Source: Alistipes muris (GTDB lineage: Bacteria > Bacteroidota > Bacteroidia > Bacteroidales > Rikenellaceae). From it: a stretch of 64,000 bases of DNA. Under the pieces are notes generated by a model. That model did not search any database, was not told the DNA's origin, and worked only from the letters and a program-made list of their open reading frames with translations. The stretch is taken from contig NZ_CALPDD010000003.1 in assembly GCF_943193205.1 (NCBI RefSeq), positions 1 through 64,000 on the forward strand, read 5' to 3'. A program made the translations under genes and the position numbers. Shown here piece by piece: positions 9,812-18,500 of the stretch (position 1 is the stretch's first letter; every line of letters begins with the position of its first letter).

Positions 9812-10771
9812 ATGCGACGGGTGAGCTTCGCAGTCACCATACTGGGGTCGTCGTCGGCCAAACCGACCGCCACGCGCCACCCGTCGGCGCAGGTGGTGAA
9901 CATACACGAACAGCACTACCTGGTCGATGCGGGCGAAGGGACCCAACAACAGATGGCGCGCGCGGGCATCAACCCGCTGAAACTGCGGGCCGTATTCATA
10001 TCGCACCTGCACGGCGACCATGTGTACGGACTGTTCCCGCTGCTCTCGACGCTGGGCCTCTACGGCCGCCGCACGCCGCTGCCGATTTATGCCCCGGCGC
10101 CGCTGGGCGAAATACTGACCGCCCACCTGCGCTATTTCGACAGCGACCTGCCCTACGAAACGGAGTGGCACGAAGTACGGACGACGGAGCACACGCTGCT
10201 GCTGGAAAACCGGACGCTCGAAGTGTGGAGCATTCCGCTGCGCCACCGGATAGCGACGGCGGGCTATCTGTTCCACGAGAAAACACCGCCGCTGAACGTC
10301 GACAAATTCAAGATTGCGAAATACGGCCTTACGATTGCGCAGATTGCGGCGGCGAAACGGGGCGAAGCGGTGACGCTCGACACGGGCGAGACGATTCCGA
10401 ACGAAGAACTGACCTACCTGCCCTACCGGCCGCGAACCTATGCCTATCTGTCGGACACGGCCTACTCGGCCAAGGCGGCGGAACTGGCGGCGGGAGCGGA
10501 CCTGATGTACCACGAAGCGACCTATGCGGCGGCCGAACGCAAGACGGCCCGGCAACGGGGCCACTCGACGACGGAAGATGCGGCCAAAGCAGCGCTGCGG
10601 GCGGGAGCCGGACGACTGATAATCGGCCACTACTCGTCGCGCTACAAGGACGAACAGGTGCTGGTCGACGAAGCCCGCGAACTATTCCCGGAGACCTACC
10701 CAGCCGTCGAGGGAAGCACGTTCATGATAGAAAAGAGACGCCCCGACAGCGGGGCTGACAAAAACCGATGA
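9812..10771 (+). CDS. rnz: ribonuclease Z
   Basis: 319 residues, typical of the short form (ElaC type). It has the metallo-beta-lactamase signature ISHLHGDHVYGL with the metal-binding HxHxDH set, the further ligand region GHSTTED, and the IGHYSSRYKD C-terminal motif. It removes 3' trailers from tRNA precursors. The ATG directly abuts the trxB stop codon, and the downstream gene overlaps by 4 nt (ATGA), implying translational coupling. Confidence 0.93.
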   Translation: MRRVSFAVTILGSSSAKPTATRHPSAQVVNIHEQHYLVDAGEGTQQQMARAGINPLKLRAVFISHLHGDHVYGLFPLLSTLGLYGRRTPLPIYAPAPLGEILTAHLRYFDSDLPYETEWHEVRTTEHTLLLENRTLEVWSIPLRHRIATAGYLFHEKTPPLNVDKFKIAKYGLTIAQIAAAKRGEAVTLDTGETIPNEELTYLPYRPRTYAYLSDTAYSAKAAELAAGADLMYHEATYAAAERKTARQRGHSTTEDAAKAALRAGAGRLIIGHYSSRYKDEQVLVDEARELFPETYPAVEGSTFMIEKRRPDSGADKNR

Positions 10772-11523
10772 CGAAAGCAGAGATACAACTGGTCCGGGCG
10801 CTGGCCGACAAACGGGGCCGGACGGAACACGGGCTGTTCGTGGCCGAGGGCGAAAAACTCGTAAGCGAACTGCGCGCCTCACGCCTGCGAATCCGCAAGA
10901 TATTTGCGCTGGAAGGAGTGTTCGAGGGACCGGAAGTGGAGACGGTAAGCCCGCATGACATGGAACGGCTGTCGCTGCTGAAGACGGCCAACAACTCGCT
11001 GGCGCTGGTGGAGATACCCCGCCATGACCTCGGAACGGTACATGCAGACGAAGAACTGGTGCTGGCGCTGGACGAAGTACAGAACCCCGGCAATTTGGGG
11101 ACCATCGTCCGGCTGGCGGACTGGTTCGGGATAACCGACATCGTCTGCTCGGAAAACTCGGCCGACTGCTTCAACCCCAAGGTGGTGCAGGCGACGATGG
11201 GAGCGATTCTGCGGGTACGGGTCCACTACACGAACCTGCCGCAGTTCCTAAGCGAAGCTGCGAAACGGGGCACGGAAATCTACGGCACTTTCCTGGAGGG
11301 CGAAAACCTCTACGACACGCCGCTGACGCCGACGGGAATCATTGTGATGGGCAACGAAGGCCGCGGGGTGACGGAAGCGACGGCCCGGACGGTGACCCGC
11401 AAACTGTTCATCCCACCCTACCCGGCCGACCGCCGGGGCTCGGAATCGCTCAATGTGGCGATGGCGACGGGAGTGGTATGCGCTGAATTCAGAAGAAGAA
11501 CCGCGAAACCGAAACAGACTTAG
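10768..11523 (+). CDS. TrmH/SpoU family RNA 2'-O-methyltransferase
   Basis: 251 residues. The three SpoU motifs are present: NPGNLGTIVR (motif 1), IIVMGNEGRG (motif 2) and SLNVAMATGV (motif 3), forming the trefoil-knot SAM site. An N-terminal substrate-binding domain (GLFVAEGEKLV) precedes it. It methylates a ribose in rRNA or tRNA; the target is not determinable here. It overlaps the rnz stop by 4 nt, in an RNA-processing operon with trxB. Confidence 0.9.
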   Translation: MTKAEIQLVRALADKRGRTEHGLFVAEGEKLVSELRASRLRIRKIFALEGVFEGPEVETVSPHDMERLSLLKTANNSLALVEIPRHDLGTVHADEELVLALDEVQNPGNLGTIVRLADWFGITDIVCSENSADCFNPKVVQATMGAILRVRVHYTNLPQFLSEAAKRGTEIYGTFLEGENLYDTPLTPTGIIVMGNEGRGVTEATARTVTRKLFIPPYPADRRGSESLNVAMATGVVCAEFRRRTAKPKQT

Positions 11524-11604
11524 ATTCTTCGCTGCACTCAAAATGACACGCACAGGCCAAGGCTGTGCCGGGATGAGAAAACCGACACGAAAACAACCGA
11601 TAAA

Positions 11605-11636
11605 TTTGGCATTGCGAGCGGGTTATCGTATATTTG
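11605..11636 (+). promoter_or_regulatory. Bacteroidota-type promoter for pdxA
   Basis: TTTG at 11605-11608, 20-nt spacer, TATATTTG at 11629-11636, 19 nt before the pdxA ATG at 11656. The short leader leaves little room for other control. Confidence 0.8.
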
Positions 11637-11655
11637 TTGAGAAAAACGAACGACC

Positions 11656-12750
11656 ATGTCGGAACACAAACTCAAGATAGGAATCACTCAGGGCGACCCG
11701 AACGGAATCGGCTGGGAAATCATACTCAAAGCGCTGGCGGACACCCGCATGACCGAAGTCTGCACTCCGGTCGTCTACGGCTCGGCCAAAGCGGCGGACT
11801 ACTACCGCAAGACGCTGGCGGAACCGACCGAGACGACGTTTCACGCGGTTACATCGGCCCATGAAGCCCGCCGCGGCAAAATCAGCATAGTGGACTGCGG
11901 AGAAACGGAACGCATAGAACCGGGGCAGGCGACGCCCGAAGCAGGCCGGGCAGCAGTGGAAGCACTGCGCCGTGCGATGCAAGACCTCAAGGAGGGCTAT
12001 CTGGACGCCTTGGTGACAGCACCGTTCGACAAAGAGACGGTACAGAGCGACGAATTCCGCCACACGGGCCACACGGAATATCTGGGTGCCGAACTGGGCG
12101 GGGAACCGCTGATGATCATGTGCAGCGAAATACTGCGCATCGGACTGGTGACCAAACACATCCCGGTCTCGGAAATCAGCCGCAACATCACGAAAGAAAA
12201 AATCGTCCGCGACCTGGAGACAATGCGCCGCACGCTTATCGAAGATTTCGGGATAGTAGAACCCCGGATAGCGGTCATGGCGCTGAATCCTCATGCGGGA
12301 GACGGCGGTCTGCTGGGCACGGAAGAGACGGGAATCATCAAACCGGCGATAGTAGAAGCCTATGGCAAAGGCATATTGGCATTCGGTCCGTTTGCGGCCG
12401 ACGGTCTGTTTGCGGGAGGCGGCTACACGCGCTATGACGGCATCTTGGCGATGTACCACGACCAAGGGCTGGCGCCGTTCAAGAGCCTGTCGCCGGACGG
12501 AGTGAACTTCACGGCGGGCCTTGGAGCGATCCGCACGTCGCCCGACCACGGAACGGCGTTCGACATAGCTGGACAAGACAAAGCCGACCCGCAGTCGATG
12601 CGCAACGCGATTTACACGGCCATCGACATCACAGGACACCGCCGAGCCTGGGCTGCCTGGACGGCGAACCCGCTGCCCCATGCGGAACGCGAACGCGGCC
12701 ACCGCGACAACCCGGGGCGGGAAACAGGCCGGGCGGAACGCGAAGAATAA
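11656..12750 (+). CDS. pdxA: 4-hydroxythreonine-4-phosphate dehydrogenase
   Basis: 364 residues. PdxA hallmarks: GITQGDPNGIGWEI at the N-terminus, the metal-binding GHTEYLG histidine region, NPHAGDGGLLG, and YHDQGLAPFK near the C-terminus. It oxidises 4-phosphohydroxy-threonine in the DXP-dependent route to pyridoxal 5'-phosphate. The last 20 residues are a charged Arg/Glu-rich tail beyond the usual C-terminus. It has its own promoter and is transcribed alone. Confidence 0.93.
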   Translation: MSEHKLKIGITQGDPNGIGWEIILKALADTRMTEVCTPVVYGSAKAADYYRKTLAEPTETTFHAVTSAHEARRGKISIVDCGETERIEPGQATPEAGRAAVEALRRAMQDLKEGYLDALVTAPFDKETVQSDEFRHTGHTEYLGAELGGEPLMIMCSEILRIGLVTKHIPVSEISRNITKEKIVRDLETMRRTLIEDFGIVEPRIAVMALNPHAGDGGLLGTEETGIIKPAIVEAYGKGILAFGPFAADGLFAGGGYTRYDGILAMYHDQGLAPFKSLSPDGVNFTAGLGAIRTSPDHGTAFDIAGQDKADPQSMRNAIYTAIDITGHRRAWAAWTANPLPHAERERGHRDNPGRETGRAEREE

Positions 12751-12757
12751 GACGTTA

Positions 12758-12798
12758 CATGTTCGGGCGATGCTGAGGAGAAAAGCGGCGCGAACATG
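12758..12798 (+). terminator. inverted repeat after pdxA
   Basis: CATGTTCG at 12758-12765 is complementary to CGAACATG at 12791-12798. No U tract follows, so termination is uncertain. The rest of the 220-nt gap to thrS holds the thrS promoter. Confidence 0.35.
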
Positions 12799-12882
12799 AA
12801 CGATTCAAAAAACCGAACCGAATTCAAGCCCTGCCGAGACGAGAAAAAGCGCGCGAACGTGCCCGAAATCGGAAGAATATTA

Positions 12883-12890
12883 TAACTTTG
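12883..12890 (+). promoter_or_regulatory. -7 promoter element for thrS
   Basis: TAACTTTG at 12883-12890 fits the Bacteroidota -7 box; no clear -33 TTTG. The resulting leader to the ATG at 12974 would be about 75-80 nt, long enough for leader control of thrS, though no specific structure was identified. Confidence 0.55.
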
Positions 12891-12973
12891 CAACGTAAAA
12901 ACGGACAACCCAAGGCGTATTCCGTCTCGTAATTGTGGAAGCGCCGACGGCCCGAAACCAAACCGATACGAAA

Positions 12974-14926
12974 ATGATCAAAATCACCTTTCCCGACGGC
13001 TCGGCGCGCGAGTACGAAAAGGGAACAACGGCCTACCGAATCGCGGAGAGCATCAGCCCTCGTTTAGCTGCCGACTCTCTGGCCGCCTCGGTAAACGGCG
13101 CGACGGTCGACATGACGCGCCCGATCGAAGAAGACGCTTCGGTCCGATTCTACAAATGGGACGACGCCGAAGGCAAACACGCATTCTGGCACACGTCGTC
13201 GCACCTGCTGGCCGAAGCGCTGGAAGCCCTCTATCCGGGCATCAAATTCGGCATAGGCCCGGCCATCGAAAACGGCTTCTACTACGACGTGGACAGCCCG
13301 GCGCCGATAACGGAAGCCGACCTGGAAAAGATAGAACAAAAGATGCAGGAACTTGCGCGCAACAAGGAAGAACTGGTGCGCCGCGAAGTCCCGAAAGCCG
13401 AAGCCCTGAAAAATTTCACGGAAAAAGGCGACCCCTATAAAGTCGAACTGATAACCGACCTGGAAGACGGCACGATTTCGTTCTACACGAACGGCTCGTT
13501 CACCGACCTGTGCCGCGGCCCGCACATCCCGAACACGGGCTACATCAAGGCGATAAAACTGACCTCGGTGGCGGGAGCCTACTGGCGCGGAAACGAAAAG
13601 AACAAGATGCTGACCCGCATCTACGGCATTGCGTTCCCGAAGAAGTCGATGCTGGACGAATACCTTGCGATGATGGAGGAAGCGAAGAAACGCGACCACC
13701 GCAAACTGGGCAAGGACCTGGAACTGTTCACGTTCTCGCAACGGGTGGGCCAAGGCCTGCCGCTGTGGCTGCCGAAAGGAGCCGCCCTGCGCGACCGTCT
13801 GGAACAATTCCTGCGCGGAGTACAGAAAGAATACGGCTACCAACAAGTAATCACGCCGCACATCGGAAACAAGGAACTCTATGTGACGTCGGGCCACTAC
13901 GCAAAATACGGCAAAGACTCGTTCCAACCGATTCATACCCCGATTGAGGGCGAAGAATACCTGCTCAAACCGATGAACTGCCCGCACCACTGCGAAATCT
14001 ACCGCTCGAAACCCCGCTCGTACAAGGAACTGCCTGTGAGACTGGCGGAATTCGGAACGGTATACCGCTATGAACAATCGGGCGAACTGCACGGACTGAC
14101 GCGCGTACGCGGATTCACGCAAGACGATGCGCACCTGTTCGTACGGCCGGACCAACTGCTGGAAGAATTCGAGCGCGTAATCGACATTGTACTCTACATC
14201 TTCAAGACGCTGAAATTCGACAACTATACGGCACAGATTTCGCTGCGCGACCCGAACAACACGGAAAAGTACATCGGCTCGGACGAAAACTGGGAAAAAG
14301 CCGAATCGGCGATCATGCAAGCGACCAAGGAAAAAGGACTGAACACGGTAGTGGAATACGGCGAAGCAGCCTTCTACGGCCCGAAACTGGACTTCATGGT
14401 CAAAGACGCCATAGGCCGCAAATGGCAGCTGGGCACGATTCAAGTAGACTACAACCTGCCGGAACGCTTCGACCTGACATACAAGGGAGCGGACGACAAA
14501 CTACATCGCCCGATTATGATTCACCGTGCGCCGTTCGGCTCGATGGAACGCTTCGTAGCCGTACTGCTGGAACACACGGGCGGCAAATTCCCGCTGTGGC
14601 TGTCGCCGGACCAAGTAGTGGTACTGCCGATTTCGGAGAAGTTCAACGACTACGCGCAAAAGGTAACCGACTATCTGAACGCCCACGACATCCGTGCGCA
14701 GATAGACGACCGCAACGAGAAAATCGGCCGCAAAATCCGCGACAACGAACTTAAACGAATCCCCTATCTGCTGATTGTAGGCGAAAAAGAAGCGGCGGAA
14801 AACCTGGTATCGGTCCGTGCCCAAGGCGAAGGAGACCAAGGCCAGATGCCGCTGGAAACCTTCAAAGACCGCATAACCGACCAGGTGAAAGCGGAAATGG
14901 AAGCCAACAAACTGAAGAGAGAATAA
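12974..14926 (+). CDS. thrS: threonyl-tRNA synthetase
   Basis: 650 residues from [10 protein letters not shown], the usual TGS start; the upstream in-frame ATG at 12935 would add 13 unconserved residues. Order: TGS domain (1-60), editing domain with its conserved HTSSHLL, class II catalytic core with [10 protein letters not shown] (a zinc ligand Cys) and motif 2 ([11 protein letters not shown]), motif 3 ([11 protein letters not shown]), and the anticodon-binding domain. It charges tRNA-Thr. Followed at a short distance by infC, the classic thrS-infC pairing. Confidence 0.96.
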   Translation: MIKITFPDGSAREYEKGTTAYRIAESISPRLAADSLAASVNGATVDMTRPIEEDASVRFYKWDDAEGKHAFWHTSSHLLAEALEALYPGIKFGIGPAIENGFYYDVDSPAPITEADLEKIEQKMQELARNKEELVRREVPKAEALKNFTEKGDPYKVELITDLEDGTISFYTNGSFTDLCRGPHIPNTGYIKAIKLTSVAGAYWRGNEKNKMLTRIYGIAFPKKSMLDEYLAMMEEAKKRDHRKLGKDLELFTFSQRVGQGLPLWLPKGAALRDRLEQFLRGVQKEYGYQQVITPHIGNKELYVTSGHYAKYGKDSFQPIHTPIEGEEYLLKPMNCPHHCEIYRSKPRSYKELPVRLAEFGTVYRYEQSGELHGLTRVRGFTQDDAHLFVRPDQLLEEFERVIDIVLYIFKTLKFDNYTAQISLRDPNNTEKYIGSDENWEKAESAIMQATKEKGLNTVVEYGEAAFYGPKLDFMVKDAIGRKWQLGTIQVDYNLPERFDLTYKGADDKLHRPIMIHRAPFGSMERFVAVLLEHTGGKFPLWLSPDQVVVLPISEKFNDYAQKVTDYLNAHDIRAQIDDRNEKIGRKIRDNELKRIPYLLIVGEKEAAENLVSVRAQGEGDQGQMPLETFKDRITDQVKAEMEANKLKRE

Positions 14927-14981
14927 CGGAAGCGGCGAAAACCGCGGCCCATTGTAACACAAACCAAAAACACATACAACT

Positions 14982-15587
14982 ATCGCAGCACCGAAACCGT
15001 TCCCGCCGAGGCCGTTCAACCCCGGGGACAACCGACCGAAACCGGCAATGGGCGGACGCCGTCCGCCTGTCAAGGAAAATCCCCACCGCATCAACTCGGA
15101 GATAACAGCCCCCGAAGTACGTGTGGTAGGCGAAAACATCGAACAACCGCAAGTCCTTCCGCTCCGCGAAGCCCTGCGCCTTGCGGACGAAATGGAATTG
15201 GACCTGATCGAAATTTCGCCCAAAGCCGACCCTCCCGTCTGCCGGATTGCCGACTATCAGAAATTCCTGTATCAACAAAAAAAGAAAGCCAAGGAACTGA
15301 AAGCCAATCAGGTGAAAGTTACGATCAAGGAAATCCGGTTCGGACCCCAAACCGATGACCATGACTACAACTTCAAACTGAAACATGCGACGAACTTTCT
15401 GAAAGAAGGCTCGAAAGTCAAGGCCTATGTATTCTTCCGCGGCCGCTCGATCGTATTCAAGGAGCAAGGCGAAATCCTGCTGCTGCGCTTTGCCACCGAC
15501 CTTGAAGAAGTAGCCAAAGTAGAGATGATGCCCAAACTGGACGGCAAGAAGATGAACATGATGCTTGCCCCGAAAGGAAAGAAATAA
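14982..15587 (+). CDS. infC: translation initiation factor IF-3, probable ATC start
   Basis: The first ATG in frame is at 15048 (179 residues), and the conserved core (HRINSEI, then [50 protein letters not shown]) follows. The frame is open further upstream through a basic, proline-rich stretch ([19 protein letters not shown]) back to an ATC at 14982. infC genes often use AUU/AUC/AUA starts, because IF-3 discriminates against them and so represses itself. I therefore place the start at 14982 (201 residues) as the likelier option and 15048 as the alternative. IF-3 controls start-codon fidelity and subunit dissociation. No rpmI-rplT follows. Confidence 0.8.
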   Translation: MAAPKPFPPRPFNPGDNRPKPAMGGRRPPVKENPHRINSEITAPEVRVVGENIEQPQVLPLREALRLADEMELDLIEISPKADPPVCRIADYQKFLYQQKKKAKELKANQVKVTIKEIRFGPQTDDHDYNFKLKHATNFLKEGSKVKAYVFFRGRSIVFKEQGEILLLRFATDLEEVAKVEMMPKLDGKKMNMMLAPKGKK

Positions 15588-15614
15588 CCCCCTTTCGACA
15601 ACCGCAACGTATGA

Positions 15615-15653
15615 GAAATTCATAATCGGAGAATCGTGCCGATTATGAATTTC
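15615..15653. terminator. perfect 15-bp palindrome between infC and fic
   Basis: GAAATTCATAATCGG at 15615-15629 is the exact reverse complement of 15639-15653, with a 9-nt loop. It can act as the infC terminator (TTGT follows), but it also ends 4 nt before the -7 box of the fic promoter, where an operator would sit. Either or both roles are possible. Confidence 0.6.
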
Positions 15654-15656
15654 TTG

Positions 15657-15664
15657 TATCTTTG
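15657..15664 (+). promoter_or_regulatory. -7 promoter element for the fic operon
   Basis: TATCTTTG at 15657-15664. The -33 region is occupied by the 15-bp palindrome at 15615-15653, so a dimeric regulator bound there would block this promoter. Confidence 0.6.
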
Positions 15665-15710
15665 CAAAACGACATACCGCCTGCGCGCTCTACCTGCAAA
15701 AACGCTCCGC

Positions 15711-16868
15711 ATGTACACCCCACCGTTCAAAATAACCACCCGAGCCATCAACCTCATTGCCGAAATATCGGCGATGGTGGAACGGTTTGCTATCCGGATG
15801 GAACAGGACGATGCACTGCTATTGCGGAAAATCAACCGCATCAAGACGATTCAAGGCTCGCTGGCCATTGAAGGGAACACACTGACGGAAAGCCAGATAA
15901 CCGACATCATAGACGGGAAACACGTTGTAGCACCGATTCGCGAAATCCAAGAAGTAAGGAACGCCATCAAAACCTACAACCTCTACTCGCAACTCGACCC
16001 CTACTCGGTGAAAGACCTACTGCGAGCGCACGGAGTAATGATGGAAGCCCTGGCCGACGATGCGGGGCATTTCCGCAAAAGCGGCGTCGGAGTATTCGCC
16101 GGAGCGAAAGCGATTCACATAGCACCGCCTGCAAACCGAGTTCCGACGCTGATTGCCGATCTGTTCGAGTGGCTGAAAAAAGCGGATGACCACCTACTGA
16201 TTAAAAGCTGCGTATTTCATTACGAATTCGAGTTCATCCACCCGTTCAGCGACGGAAACGGACGAACCGGAAGACTATGGCAATCGCTGATACTGGGCCA
16301 ACTACATCCCGTATTCGAGCACTTGCCTATCGAAAACATGGTATATGCCAACCAACAAGGCTACTACGATGCCATCAACCGTAGCTCGGCCGAAGCCAAC
16401 AGCGGAATCTTCATAGACTTCATGCTGGAAGAAATATTCAAGACGCTGAAAAAGAGACAAGGCAAACCCCTGGACGAAACATCGTATCCCGTCGACACCG
16501 ATATACCCAAATTGGAAGTTCACGATATAGTCCATGAATTCAACCATGATATTCCTATAATAACCAGATACCCCCAAGAAATACCAAGCAACACCCAAGA
16601 AACAAAACATATCACCCAAGAAAAAGAAATAAACACCCGAGAAATTAATGACTTCACCCAAGAAAACCCAAGAAACACCCAAGAAAAGATACTGACGGCG
16701 ATACAAAATAACCCAAGAATAACCCGCCGAGAACTGGCCGTACTACTGAACCGCACCGAAGACAGCATCAAATACCAACTGCTGAAACTCACCCGACAAG
16801 GAATCATCAAACACGTCGGAGCAACCAAGGCAGGCGAATGGCAGATTCTAAAAGAAAACCACCGATGA
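15711..16868 (+). CDS. Fic family protein with C-terminal winged helix
   Basis: 385 residues from the ATG at 15711; an in-frame ATG at 15636 lies before the -7 box. The Fic catalytic motif HPFSDGNGRTGR is at about 177-188, so it is likely an active AMPylator or related NMP transferase. An N-terminal SLAIEGN (about 50-56) matches the inhibitory-helix motif (S/T)xxxE(G/N), meaning autoinhibition. A low-complexity linker rich in Thr/Gln/Glu/Asn follows, then a winged-helix DNA-binding domain (RRELAVLLNRTEDSIKYQLL). Fic-wHTH proteins may regulate their own operon. It overlaps the next gene by 4 nt (ATGA). Confidence 0.88.
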   Translation: MYTPPFKITTRAINLIAEISAMVERFAIRMEQDDALLLRKINRIKTIQGSLAIEGNTLTESQITDIIDGKHVVAPIREIQEVRNAIKTYNLYSQLDPYSVKDLLRAHGVMMEALADDAGHFRKSGVGVFAGAKAIHIAPPANRVPTLIADLFEWLKKADDHLLIKSCVFHYEFEFIHPFSDGNGRTGRLWQSLILGQLHPVFEHLPIENMVYANQQGYYDAINRSSAEANSGIFIDFMLEEIFKTLKKRQGKPLDETSYPVDTDIPKLEVHDIVHEFNHDIPIITRYPQEIPSNTQETKHITQEKEINTREINDFTQENPRNTQEKILTAIQNNPRITRRELAVLLNRTEDSIKYQLLKLTRQGIIKHVGATKAGEWQILKENHR

Positions 16869-17830
16869 ACAACGCGTGCGAAATATTCGACATAAAAACC
16901 GAACTGGAATTTGAACGCGCGGCGCTGGAACTATTCCGGAAACAAGCGGAAAAATGCCCGCCCTATCGGGAATATCTGTCGCTGATAGGAGTAAATCCTG
17001 AGGAAGTAGACGAATACGGAAAGATACCGCATCTGCCGATAGAACTATTCAAGACCCACGACGTCTACTGCGGAGACGACAAACCGGAGGCGGTTTTCAC
17101 GTCGAGCGCGACGACGGGAATGACCCCGTCACGCCACCCGATGCACTCGCTGGCCCACTACGAACGAACATTCCGCACGGCATTCCGGACGTTCTATGGC
17201 GAACCGTCGCGCTGGAGCCTGTACGCGCTGCTACCGAACTACCTGCGCCGCCAAGGCTCATCGCTGGTCTACATGGCCGACCGATTGATAAGAGAATGCG
17301 GCTCGGGCGGCTTCTATTTAGACGACTGCGACCGTCTGCTGCACGACATGGCTACCGACCCGAAACCGAAAATCCTGCTGGGAGTGAGCTATGCACTATG
17401 GGACCTTGCCGAAAAATATGCACCGAAACTACCCGACACGATAATTATGGAAACGGGCGGAATGAAAGGCTACCGCGAAGAACTGCCCAAAGAAGAATTC
17501 CACAAGATACTCTGCACGGCATTCGGCGTGCAAGAAATCCACTCGGAATACGGGATGGCGGAACTCACCTCGCAAGCCTACTCCGAGGGCGGGAACCGCT
17601 TCCACTGTCCGGCATGGATGCGGGTAACGGCCCGCGACATCAACGACCCGCGCGACCTGCTGCCTGCCGGCACTCGCGGAGGACTGAACGTAACCGACCT
17701 GGCCAACCGCTGGTCGTGCGCATTTATCGAAACACAGGACGCAGGACGCGTATTTCCCGACAGCTCGTTCGAGGTGGAAGGCCGCATCGACCATGCGGAA
17801 ATCCGCGGCTGCAACCTGTTAGTACAATAA
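16865..17830 (+). CDS. LuxE/PaaK-like acyl-protein synthetase
   Basis: 321 residues. It resembles the LuxE family and the adenylating phenylacetate-CoA ligase fold: FTSSATTGMTPSRHP is a phosphate-binding loop, and HSEYGMAELTSQAY is the adenylate-forming YGxTE-like core. LuxE enzymes activate a fatty acid as acyl-AMP and hold it as a thioester; relatives occur in surface polysaccharide loci where the acceptor is unknown. The start at 16865 overlaps the fic stop (ATGA), so it is translationally coupled to fic. The next gene is a sugar cytidylyltransferase, suggesting a shared glycan or acyl modification role (inference). Confidence 0.75.
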   Translation: MNNACEIFDIKTELEFERAALELFRKQAEKCPPYREYLSLIGVNPEEVDEYGKIPHLPIELFKTHDVYCGDDKPEAVFTSSATTGMTPSRHPMHSLAHYERTFRTAFRTFYGEPSRWSLYALLPNYLRRQGSSLVYMADRLIRECGSGGFYLDDCDRLLHDMATDPKPKILLGVSYALWDLAEKYAPKLPDTIIMETGGMKGYREELPKEEFHKILCTAFGVQEIHSEYGMAELTSQAYSEGGNRFHCPAWMRVTARDINDPRDLLPAGTRGGLNVTDLANRWSCAFIETQDAGRVFPDSSFEVEGRIDHAEIRGCNLLVQ

Positions 17831-17834
17831 ACCG

Positions 17835-18485
17835 ATGAAAACCGTAGCATTCGTACCCATCCGCCTGAACAGCCAACGTGTCGAGGGCAAGAACCTGCGA
17901 CGATTAGGCGGCGAACCGCTGATGTGCCACATCCTTGAAACGCTGCTCCGCACGGAACGGATCGACGAAGTGTACGTTTATTGCAGCAACGAAGAAATCC
18001 GCCCGCTGCTGCCGGAGGGAGTGAAGTTGCTGCGACGCGCCGAAGAACTGGACCGCGACACGACGCTGGGCCGCGAAATATACGACGCCTTTACGGCCGA
18101 AGTGGAAGCCGACTACTATGTACTGGCCCACGCGACCTCGCCTTTCATCCGCCCGAAGACGATAGACGACGCGCTGGAAAAAGTACTTACGGGCACTTTC
18201 GATTCGGCATTCAGCGTGGAAAAGATACAGACGTTCGCATGGTACGAAGGCCGACCGCTGAACTACTCGCCGGATAACGTACCCCGCACGCAGACCCTCG
18301 AACCGGTCTACATAGAGACGAGCGCGTTTTTCATCTTTCCGCGCGAACTATGGTGCGAACGGCATCGGCGCATAGGCGACCACCCCTACATGGCGGTGGT
18401 GGACCGCATCGAAGGGCTGGACATCGACTACCCGGAAGATTTTGCGATGGCCGAAGTAATTGCGGCAGCGAGAGGAATAGATTAG
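17835..18485 (+). CDS. acylneuraminate/KDO-type cytidylyltransferase
   Basis: 216 residues. It shows the CTP-binding N-terminus of the CMP-sugar synthetase family (VAFVPIRLNSQRVEGKNLRRLGG) and the conserved AHATSPFIRPKTID segment that binds substrate and metal. The family activates sialic acid, legionaminic/pseudaminic acids or KDO as CMP-sugars. The variant core (HATSP rather than QPTSP) and lack of other nonulosonate genes nearby leave the sugar uncertain. It starts 4 nt after the LuxE-like gene, in the same operon as fic. Confidence 0.8.
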   Translation: MKTVAFVPIRLNSQRVEGKNLRRLGGEPLMCHILETLLRTERIDEVYVYCSNEEIRPLLPEGVKLLRRAEELDRDTTLGREIYDAFTAEVEADYYVLAHATSPFIRPKTIDDALEKVLTGTFDSAFSVEKIQTFAWYEGRPLNYSPDNVPRTQTLEPVYIETSAFFIFPRELWCERHRRIGDHPYMAVVDRIEGLDIDYPEDFAMAEVIAAARGID

Positions 18486-18500
18486 GTAAAAATCAACGGA

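Noticed and set aside
11522..11551. Small repeat shared with 27441-27470 (GATTCTTCGCT...AATGACA)
   Set aside because: Two short, imperfect copies in intergenic DNA; too little to call a repeat family or regulatory element.
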